NCBI GenBank assembly: GCA_017311315.1 | Contig: CM029617.1 | Span: 13,125,455-13,189,454 of the forward strand | DNA: 64,000 nt | Reading direction: 5' to 3' | DNA from: Dendrocalamus latiflorus | Lineage: Eukaryota; Streptophyta; Magnoliopsida; Poales; Poaceae | Shown here: piece after piece, positions 55,590 to 64,000 of the stretch | Position numbering within the stretch: the first letter of the stretch is position 1 | How the letters are laid out: each line of letters begins with the position of its first letter | The notes under the pieces: generated by a model | The model's input: the letters and a program-made list of their open reading frames with translations, nothing else | Database searches by the model: none | Told to the model about the DNA's origin: nothing | Program-made: the position numbers and the translations under genes

Positions 55590-56002
55590 CTCAATAAATA
55601 TATCTTAGTTCAACATTCCAACTTTACGATGCATACACCCAAAAAAATTATAGTACTTGCATAAATGTATTTTGAGGTCAAACCAATGGACTATTGATCA
55701 TGCGACACAGCTATCCACTCAACAGCAACTAATATACTTCTCAGACACAAAGCAGCACAACATCAGCTAGCAAACAAATTAAACACATTCAGTGCCATTT
55801 CAATACAGTAGAAATGTATCAATATTAACCTCACTATTCACTGAGTTAGCTGCAATGCAAATCAATCTACATTGCTTGATGATTTTTTTTCCAAAGCTAC
55901 ACCTGCCAACTCATTTCTATACCACGAATGAATGCACCAATTTAGTCGAGAACCAAGATACATATTGCAGTATAAATGGTGAAGTGCACCAAAATAACTT
56001 AC

Positions 56003-56527
56003 ATCGCACTCGTACTCAAAGATGATCCTGGAGAAATCTGTGGGGATTACGAGCAGGCGCCCATCGTGTGCAAACGCTGCAAGCAGCTTCCCATTGGGTG
56101 TCACCTCCATCTTCTGCACGGGTCCAATCTCCAGCCCTTCTCCAAGCATCTGCACGCCATCCTCATCGACCGCCACTACCCGGTCGCCAACCGCAAGCAG
56201 CACCTCTGGACTACCAGACATGACAAACTGCGGCTAAACCACAGCCATACAGAGCACCTGCTCGTCCTCGCCGACGCTCAAGTCAGCGAGATCCCACGGG
56301 TGCGGGTCGGCGGCCTCGATGTCGGTAGTGACCACGAGGCGGTTGTCCTCGGTGAAAACAGCCACGCCGCCGCCCCAAAATACAGCTTCCGCGACGCCGC
56401 CGGAGGCAGGCGGGAGCAGGGGCACGGGGCTGGAGCTAGGGTTGGGCTTCAGATCGGGGAGGTGGAAATGGAGGAGGGAGCCAGTACTGGAAACTCCTCC
56501 TCCGGCGAGAGGGAGGGCATCGAACAA
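56003..56527 (-). pseudogene. VPS16-like: VPS16 exon fragment captured by the Helitron
   Basis: VPS16 is a core subunit of the HOPS/CORVET tethering complexes at the vacuole/endosome. On the minus strand from about 56490: SLLHFHLPDLKPNPSSS, PASGGVAEAVFWGGGVAVFT, EDNRLVVTTDIEAADPHPW, EQVLCMAVV, then TAG (56236-56234), and in the same frame PQFVMSGSPEVLLAVGDRVV, EGLEIGPVQKMEVTPNGKLL, AAFAHDGRLLVIPTDFSRII and FEYECD. A clean splice donor gtaagt follows at 56002. This is the N-terminal Vps16_N beta-propeller region. The stop stands where plants have Glu (GAG to TAG). Apart from this nonsense change the exon is open, implying recent capture. Only about 165 of some 850 residues are present. Identification by recall of plant VPS16. 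Confidence 0.8.
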
Positions 56528-56785
56528 CAGATCCGCTCGTCGTCACTCGGTCGTCGGGCCGGCGCCGCCCCCGCCGTCGCCTCCTTCCTCTCCTCCCCCA
56601 ACCGGCGCCGCCCCCGCCGTCGCCTCCTTCCTCTCCCCCGCCACAGCCGTGCCTCCTCCTTCCTCTGCCCCAAATTAGAACATATTTGTATGCATGTTCC
56701 AACAAATTTTACCACTCGTTAGTTTTAGAACATGTAGTATGATAAAGTTTTAAAATCCGTAGCAACGCACGGGCATTCAGCTAGT

Positions 56786-57300
56786 TTGATAAAAATATGA
56801 CCTAACGGTGAACTTTAGCAACAATACAGGCGTTCAAACCTAAAATTTAACTTACATTCAGAAGAACCGAAGAAAACTGCACAGGAACACCTGAATGCTT
56901 TCATAACCCTAACACAAAAACATGCAACATCATATTTTCATCTGATATCTGTTGTGGTGGAAATATTACAAGACTGAGCACAATCAACCGTACTCAGCAA
57001 ATCACATAGGGAAATGCTATATAGCTACTTGCTAGGATTTTTAAGTGATGTGAATATATTTCTTTCATTATGATATGTGGATGCATTTATGTTTGTAAAC
57101 ATTTTTTAAACACAAAAGAATAATAACAACTTAAGGATTTGAGGTTTCAAGGCTTGATTAACAGACCTCAGCATTTTTCAAATCATTTGCAAATCTACTT
57201 ATGCTTCGCAGTTGGAATCACCCAATGAACTTAGCTTTTTTTACCGGAAGCACGGCGTATTCGAGATATCATTGTGATTACTCCATAGAGTTGCTCACCT
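56786..57300. other. Unassigned AT-rich DNA beside the truncated Copia
   Basis: No gene. Minus-strand text such as tgctgagtacggttgattgt and cagtcttgtaatatttccac is familiar from grass Gypsy LTR/UTR sequences, but no boundary is visible. Confidence 0.3.
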
Positions 57301-57785
57301 TTACCCACGAAATTCCTTCTCCAACTTAATACACCTAGCCCTACATTTAGAATGAAATCTACCTAGCTTAAGGAAAGCATCATTAAGCTGGTCGTAGGTG
57401 GGGCTTACCTCGTCGGAGTCGGAGTACAGCTCGTTGTCGCTCAGTTCGCCCTCAAGGGTCATGAAGCACATACCGGAGAAGTTGTCGCTACCCTTGGGGT
57501 CTTGGACACCCATCCCGTCGTCGTCGCTCCATCCCTCCACCTCGCTGAGGTCGAGGTCGTCGAACGCGGTGAGGACGCAGTGGAACAGCTTCTTGGCTTT
57601 GCAAAGGTCGCGGAACTTCTTCTTTCCTTGGGCATGGGCTGGAGGCTTCTTGTTGCGGTTCTTGTCGGTGTAGTCGTTCTTGCGTAGCCCTGAGCCTGGA
57701 TGTAGGTCTCCATCCTGCTCTTCCAGAAGGGATAGTCGATCCCATCGAAGACCGGGGGCTTGGTCGAGTACTTGTCCGTCGCCAT
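57301..57785 (-). pseudogene. gag: Gag fragment of element B, internally deleted
   Basis: Starts MATDKYSTKPPVFDGIDYPF (57785) and matches the Copia gag at 17040 for 35 codons (to IQAQGYA). It then jumps to the position equivalent to about 17930 (reading in another frame), skipping nearly 800 bp including the first zinc knuckle. The later part (57540-57301) matches gag residues about 350-430: EGWSDDDGMGVQDPKG, GMCFMTLEGELSDNELYSDS, YDQLNDAFLKLGRF. Then homology ends at the element's broken edge. Confidence 0.85.
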
Positions 57786-57827
57786 GGCTCTAGAGACCGG
57801 TTAAGATCTATGGAAAAGAGCTAACCG

Positions 57828-57839
57828 GCTCTGATACCA
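57828..57839 (-). other. Primer-binding site of element B
   Basis: Minus strand tggtatcagagc, exact complement type for initiator tRNA-Met, 2 nt from the LTR end. Confidence 0.9.
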
Positions 57840-57841
57840 AT

Positions 57842-59525
57842 TGAAGGATCGATATCGGCAACAGAGGTGGGTGAATGTTGCTTTTAAAAATCGCCCCCTA
57901 GTATTCTCACCGACTACTCCTCCGATAGCTAATGAGCTATGAAGAAGGAAATCAAATTCGCTCTCTAACAACAGGTGAAATCACTTCAAAACTTGGAGCG
58001 GCAAAGAGACTAAAGAAGAAGCTAACTCAAAAAGAAGGGGAAGCTGCTGCCATCCGAGATCAACAAGGAGCTGCCAAGAAATGAGGCTTGTCAAAGGTAC
58101 TTTGCTGCTCAATACTTGCTGTCCGAAATGCAAAAGAAAACAACACATAGGTAGCAGCAAAAGGTACTGAAATCACCCAGAAACTGCAGGAAACAAGGAC
58201 CAACTTGCTGCTGCACCAAACTCACTTGATGCCACCTACTACCGAAAGAAAACAGGAAAGAAAGAAAGCTATTGACTGCTTGCAGTTGAGCTGCCGAAAC
58301 ACAAAAGAAAGCAAACAGCAAAGATGCTGCCGATCAACCAAATAGCAAAGGAAACTAATTCTTCATGCTGGCCGAAAATCACCCATCAGAATTTACTGCA
58401 TGCCGCATGCAATGAATGAAGTCTGGCCGAAATGCTCAGCTGCCGCAAGGACTACTGTTCGGACAGAAAATGTGCTGGCCGCAAGGAATCAAATGAAACA
58501 CCAAAGACCCAATCGATCCCACAAAAAGAACCAACAAGATGCTAGTACTGCTAGCTAATAAAAGAGAGTTAATGCTGGCCGTGAAGGCATTAGCATGCAG
58601 CTACCCGAACACAAAAATCAATGAACTAAGTTGGACAAGAACTGATAGCACAAGAAAACTCTGAAACTAAAACAAGGAAGCACTGCTCTCAAACATAGAG
58701 CTCCATAAAGAACTAGAAATCAAGAGAGGAATAAACTTGAGGCCATAGGAACTCAAACACGAAATTTCTTGAAAGCGATACGGAGACATACATGATTAAA
58801 AAGAGTGTCTACATACTGTCCACTACTCTCAAGAACACACACTAAGTCCCCATGCGCCTGGAGAGCATAGAGAGAAGCTCACACCTCCTCTCTTTCTCTC
58901 TTTCTCAAATTTTCATACATGGAGAGAACCCAATGAAACCCTAACTCTTACACCCACTCTCTCAATTTCAGCACAACCTCTCCCTCTCCTTTTATAGCCT
59001 CCCACCAATGGGTTGCACATGCTTTACCCATTAGGTCACCACCTACTCGATGCTTTATCCAAACCCGCTTCCTTTAGTGCAGCTTTGCGTTTTTACCAAA
59101 ACGCACCTCGCGCACCTTCCAAGAAGCTTCCTCCTTTCTTGCCTTGCAAGCCTCGCAGCCACCTTGAGCCCTCGCCGTCTTCGACACCTCCCGACCGTTC
59201 TGACCTCAGCGCCACCTGCGCCTAGTCTGGTCCACCGTGTCTCGCCACGACTCCGCCTCGACGTCCTGCAGCCATCACAGACAAGAAACAAATCAAATAG
59301 CACCGCTCGATACATGTAAGCATAAATGCATTAATGAAATAGCCCAAACCTGACAAGTCGACATAATATGCAACATAACTATTTTGACCAGGTTTGACCA
59401 AGTTCGACCGAGCCCGATTGCACCACGCAACGACATGGTCCGAACCAACCAAATCAAACTCGACTTCCCTAAACCGATGTCAATTACTCATCACACACAC
59501 AGGATGACCTCCACATGGTCTCTCA
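57842..59525 (-). repeat. Shared LTR between elements A and B
   Basis: 1684 bp; minus strand TGAGAGACCATGTGGAGG to CGATCCTTCA. TATA box 58996-58989. The interior carries gctgccgaaa / ctggccgaaa words (about 58230-58620), the same class as the ttcggcagc words of the solo LTR at 30937, instead of GGTACTACC. Confidence 0.9.
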
Positions 59526-61166
59526 ATCTCCCCCTTGATGAGTATATTGACAAACCCCGAAAAAGCACAAAGTTGAGTTTGAAATGCAAGAAAGAAGTCA
59601 AACATGGTCCAAAAGATGGAAATGAAGCTAATGACCATGTCGACACAAGGAGTAAAAGAAAGAACAAGTTTTCCTCAAAGCTCCCGAAATGGCTTTTTCT
59701 ACCACTATTCTCCCCCTTTTGGCAATAAACACATCAAGGATGCAAGGAAGAGAACCAGTCATGGAAATGGATGAAATGGCTGAAGTTTGATTATTCTAAG
59801 CATTTGGAGCCATGAGAATTATCCAAAATGACCATTAAATATTACATCAAGCCATAACTCAATAGAATGCTATCTAGATCATGACATGATATATATAGAC
59901 CAGCTAAACCAAATAGATGACAATCTAAAATTTAGTGTAAGTTGTGAGCATGTCAAGTCATCCATGATAAAAGTCTAGCTAGAGGTATCCAAGGATGATG
60001 CAAACCATGTCAATAAGCTAAGCGGAACCAAGAAGCAAGTATTGAGCCAAAATAGAGTGCTACAAGCTCAAGAGTGAAACATTTGTTTAAGTACTTGTAA
60101 TCTTTGTAATTTTAGCAAATTGAGCACAAATGATAAGTTTTGCTTTAGAAATCTCATGATTGTTGCCAACCAGATTTTTGTTTTATCATGTGATAGATCT
60201 CAAGCCTTATGCGACCACTCCAAGCAAGAAGCTTAGGGAGATGATCTTGGTCATCCAAAACTCCCCCTGAGTTCATGCCTTGTTCACACAAAAGAGATCT
60301 TTTTTTGCATTTTAACATGTTGTACTAACTCATGCTGCATCAAGAGACTAAAATAGCTCAATCTAAGACTCAATAGAGATTCAACGCTCAACTCAGCCTA
60401 TTTGACATAGCATGAATCATAAGAGGATAACTCAAGAAAGACTAATCTCGAGAGCTAGCATGACAAGTTTTAATTCAAATGAAGCAATTTTAATTAACTT
60501 ATCATGGCAAAAGCTAGTCTACACATATGAAGTCATGATCAATTTAGCAATGAAGCACAATAGCATGATGTAAAGCAATGTAAACATGTCATGAAAGGAT
60601 AATGATCAAGGCTCAATGAGGTATTTACAATGCAGAATGATATGCAAGAAATCCAGCTCCCCCTCAACAGGTGATACAACTTTTAGTTCAAGTTGAGTTA
60701 TGTCAGAATTAAGCTCCAGAAGTTCCCAAATGAACTCCCCCTGAACCAAAGCAATAAGCAAAAGAAGCTGGCAAAGAAAATCCGAAAGGGCGGTCCTTAA
60801 AGCATAGATAAGATAAGAGAGAATACTATGGCTCAGACTGACTCTCATCTACCCCATATGACTCAAGGACTATCAGCTGGTCTACTAACAACCTAGGGAG
60901 CAAACACATAGCCTGTCTACCCGAGGGTGGCCCAACCCTCGCTAGAACCCACAAGAAGTGAGTAAGCTCAACCTAGAGAGAAGAGAGACAGCTAATAAGC
61001 AGCATCCTGGAGTCACAAGATAAGAGCAAGAAGTCTAAACGCTAGACAAGAAGACCACTCTAACCTATGCTAGAAGGACTATCCCGAAAGCACCCAAAAT
61101 GGAATGCAACAGAAAGGAGCAAGAGCATAATTAATAGAATAAAGCAGTAAAGCACAAAGCCCCCCC
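59526..61166 (-). other. 3' non-coding region and polypurine tract of element A
   Basis: Polypurine tract aagggggagat at 59536-59526. Upstream G5AG tracts (plus strand ctccccct, for example about 59711, 60241-60275, 60656-60665, 60736-60745) parallel the set in 23175-24870. No open frame of note. Confidence 0.7.
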
Positions 61167-63990
61167 TCACAACAGCCCATAAGGACAAACCACCCCAAGC
61201 TCTCCCCGCAGAGCTGAAAATCTCGAGCTATCCAATGGCTTGGTGAAGATATCAGCCAACTGGTGGTCACTCTCCACAAACTGGAGCACGATGTCACCCT
61301 TCTCTACATGGTCTCTAAGGAAGTGATAGCGAATATCAATATGCTTGGTTTGAGAATGCTGCACTAGGTTCTTAGCAATGTTAATCGCAGAAGTGTTATC
61401 ACAAAAGAGTGGAACACTGTCGATAACTAACCCAACGTCCCGTAGGGTTGAGACCATCCAAAGCACCTGGCTACAGCAACTGGCTGCAACAACGTACTCG
61501 GCATCTGCGGTGGACTGTGCAACACCGGACTGCTTCCTCGACGACCAGGAAATGAGAGAAGTGCCAATGAACTGGCAGGTGCCTGAAGTGCTCTTCCTAT
61601 CTATCCTATAACCAGTAAAGTCTGCATCCGAGTAGGCTCTCAAGGAAAGACAGGAAGAAGAAGAGTACCAGATACCATAGTCTATGGTAGCTCGAAGGTA
61701 CCAGAGAATGCGCTTCACCGCCTGGCAGTGCGATACGCGAGGAGAAACCTGAAACCGTGCACAGAGACACACAGCGAAGTGTATGTCCGGTCTCGAGGCA
61801 GTGAGGTACAAGAGAGAGCCGATCATACTATGATACTCCTTCTGATCAACAGGCTCGCCGTCCTCATCTGGGTCGAGTGAAGCTGATGTAGCCATTGGGG
61901 TGGACACCGGCTTACCATCACTCATATCGAAGCGCTTCAGGAGGTCTCGAGTGTACTTGCCCTGATGCAAGAAAGTACCCTCCCGAGTCTGCTTGATTTG
62001 GATGCCAAAGAAGAAGGTCAACTCGCCCATCATGCTCATCTCAAACTCCGAGCTCATGACATCGGAAAACTGGGAAACGAGAGCATGCGAGGAGCCGCCA
62101 AAGATGATGTCATCCACATAAATCTGGACGAGCAGAAGATCAGTGCCATGCCGGTGGATGAACAAGGTCTTGTCTACTTTACCCATCTCAAAACCATGAA
62201 TCGACAAGTAGGACTTAAGCCTCTCATACCAAGCTCTAGGGGCTTGCTTAAGTCCACACAAAGCTTTGGAAAGCTTGAAACCATGGTGTGGGTATTTGGG
62301 GTTCTCGAAACCTGGAGGCTGTCTGACATAGACTTCTTCCTCAATAAAACCATTGAGGAAGGCACTCTTAACATCCATCTGGTAAAGCTTGAAACCCTTA
62401 GAAGCTACAAAGGCAAGCAGTCTAGCCTTGTTTTGAACAACCACCCCATCCTCACTCTGCTTGTTCTTGAACACCCACTTGGTCCCAATGACATTGTGAC
62501 CTCGAGGGGGCTCTACAAGCGACCAGACCTTGTTCCTCTCGAAATTTTCTTGCTCCTCATGTATGGCATTGACCCAAGACTCGTCAGACAGAGCATGACA
62601 AACGTCCTTGGGCTCAAAGGAGGCAACAAAGGTAGAATGGAGACAGAATTGGGACACGTCAGATTTTGAACGAGTAACTCGCTCAAAGAGGTCTCCAATT
62701 ATCTACTCGGAAGGATGGGCTTTCTGGATATGTCTAGGAGGTCCAGGATGAGATGAAGAAGTGGCCTCTACCTCATGAGCTGATCAGGTAGGGACAGAGC
62801 CACTAGCTCCAGAAGAAGCAGAAGGCATGGGCTGATCGCCTCGAGGTGCAGTGGAAGAAGTCACCTCAAGGGGTGGATGAGGGACTGGATCGGGTAGGCA
62901 ACCCTCATCTCCATCGTCCTCATCATCCACAAAAATGGGCTCGGACTGCTCTAAAGAACCTGAGATATCGGGCCTAGTCCCCGGACTGGCCTCGTCGAAG
63001 GTCACCTCACAGGTCTCTACCATTTTGCTAGACTCGCAATTCCAAACCCGATAAGCCCGCGAAGAAGTCGAGTAGCCTAGAAAGATCCCATCACAAGAAC
63101 GTGACTCGAACTTGTCTAGGTTCCCGGACTTCAGAATAAAACACTTGCAACCAAACACACAAAAATACGAGACACTGGGCTTTCGCCCATATCTCAACTC
63201 ATAAGAAGTGCGGTGCAAGTGTGCCCTAAGAAAAACTCGATTTGAGACATGGCACGCGGTAGCTATAGCCTCAGCCCAAAACTTCCGCGGTGTAGAGTAC
63301 TCATCGAGCATCGTCCTGGCCATCTCGACCAAAGTACGGTTTTTCCTCTCCACGATGCCATTCTGCTGTGGGACGTGCGGAGAAGAGAACTGGTGCTCTA
63401 CACCTGTCTCATCACAGAACCTCTCAAAGTAGGAATTCTTGAACTCCGTGCCAATGTCACTGCGGATCGCTCGTAAGGCACCCGGAAGCTCAACAGAAAG
63501 CCTACTAAAAAGACCTCGGAAATGTGTAAACGTCTCATCCTTCGAGGCTAAGAAAAACACCCAAGAGTACCTCGAGAAGTCATCGACCACGACAAGAACA
63601 TACTACTTCCCTCCTGCTGACTGCACTCGAGTTGGTCCAACTGTGTCCATGTGGAGCAGCTGTCCCGGTGCATCGGTCATAGTCACTGTGACCGGAGGGT
63701 GAGAAGCGGCAACCATCTTGCTGTGCCGGCATAGAGCGCAAATAAGATCTTTGACCATCTTGAGCTTCGGCAGACCACGAATGAGGTCATGGCCGCTAAC
63801 TCGGGTCAAATGGTCAAATCCAATATGACCAAGTCTCCTATGCCAAAAGGAAAGATCGCGGGACTCAGAAGCAACTAAACACCTGAGAGGATCACCAGAA
63901 GACAGAAAAATTAGCACGAAAGATCCTCCCAAAACGAGAAATCTCGCAAACCAGACTACCCGAAGAATCAAGAATTTTGCAAACATTTTT
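61167..63990 (-). pseudogene. pol: Pol of element A: integrase, RT, RNase H (broken)
   Basis: Minus-strand integrase: HRRLGHIGFDHL, CALCRHSK, HMDTVGPTRV, AIRSDIGTEFKN (Asn next to the catalytic Asp changed to Ile), QQNGIVERKNRTLVEMARTM. RT: MDVKSAFLNG, YVDDIIFG. RNase H to CPYGLL at 61167. Damage relative to the copy at 19978-23174: a 2-base loss before SSGDPLRCL (about 63900); TGG to TAG at GGK-YVLVV (about 63606); a stop after GSVPT (about 62784); CAG to TAG near SE-IIGDL (about 62702); and an 87-bp in-frame deletion in the RT, where NKARL is followed directly by LAFVASKGF, removing the LVAQGFSQ...FAPVARLEAIR block. At 63015 it retains the base missing in the other copy. Confidence 0.9.
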
Positions 63991-64000
63991 CTTAAAGCTC

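Larger units (their letters stand above)
52361..56785 (+). mobile_element. Helitron (non-autonomous) carrying a VPS16 exon
   Basis: Begins TCTCTACTCCTTAAAAGGAG (5' TC) right after an A at 52360. It ends CTAGT at 56781-56785 before a T at 56786, so it lies between A and T as Helitrons do. Eight bases before CTAGT is a short hairpin with arms CCGT and ACGG (56757-56772), within aacgcacgggcattcagc, the 3' end I know from grass Helitrons. Length 4425 bp. No Rep/helicase is present, so movement would need an autonomous partner. Confidence 0.85.
57301..64000 (-). mobile_element. Tandem (shared-LTR) Copia elements on the minus strand
   Basis: Reading the minus strand from 64000: integrase and RT of element A, its 3' region, the polypurine tract (59536-59526), one LTR (59525-57842), then the PBS (57839-57828) and the gag start of element B (57785), which is truncated at 57301. 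One LTR therefore serves as 3' LTR of A and 5' LTR of B. This is expected from unequal recombination between LTRs of tandem copies, not from ordinary insertion. The rest of A lies beyond the window. Confidence 0.85.

Noticed and set aside
61965..62669. 234-codon plus-strand frame
   Set aside because: Mirror of the reverse transcriptase on the minus strand; no independent evidence.

Overview
The window is nuclear DNA of a flowering plant, almost certainly a grass (Poaceae, rice-like). I see no bacterial signatures (no operons, ribosome-binding sites or CRISPR) and no intact host gene. It is a nest of transposable elements: Copia LTR retrotransposons primed by initiator tRNA-Met, a CACTA (En/Spm) element, two Mutator-like elements (MULEs), a Helitron and MITE-like scraps, with captured or broken fragments of alcohol dehydrogenase (ADH) and VPS16. 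Most boundaries below rest on termini plus target-site duplications (TSDs) that can be read directly.

Layout. 1-3153: 3' part of an LTR retrotransposon, ending in a full LTR inserted in the tail of another LTR (3154-3421). 3653-10991: MULE-1, 10-bp TSD. 11002-14478: diffuse flank with a tandem duplication, a MITE-like piece and a fragmentary CACTA end. 14479-34933: CACTA element with a TNP2-type transposase (26699-28980) and a second gene combining a PTTA-type region with an Ulp1-like protease (29572-34246). It is split by a full Copia element (15289-26575, TSD tagct) and a solo LTR (30937-33014, TSD gatgg). 34934-39405: a triplicated ADH gene fragment (minus strand), split by another solo LTR (35940-37728, TSD gtcct). 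40244-49641: MULE-2, 10-bp TSD, containing a Gypsy-like fragment which itself holds a third solo LTR (44584-46504, TSD gagag). 52361-56785: Helitron carrying a VPS16 exon. 57301-64000: minus-strand Copia sequence in which one LTR lies between the pol end of one element and the PBS/gag of the next, a tandem recombinant.

Functional reading. The transposase genes are all decayed. The Copia at 15289-26575 is the youngest-looking element: I counted about 28 substitutions over 1694 bp between its LTRs by eye. Its gag-pol reading frame is nevertheless broken twice. The two MULEs share one cargo plan: a MURA transposase with SWIM finger, a plant-mobile-domain (PMD) gene and a GRF-type zinc-finger gene. 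Each copy has lost different parts.

The most unusual recurring structure is in the LTRs. Clusters of 13-nt odd palindromes (6-nt arm, one central base, 6-nt arm) occupy the same position in related LTRs, but with a different core sequence in different LTRs.
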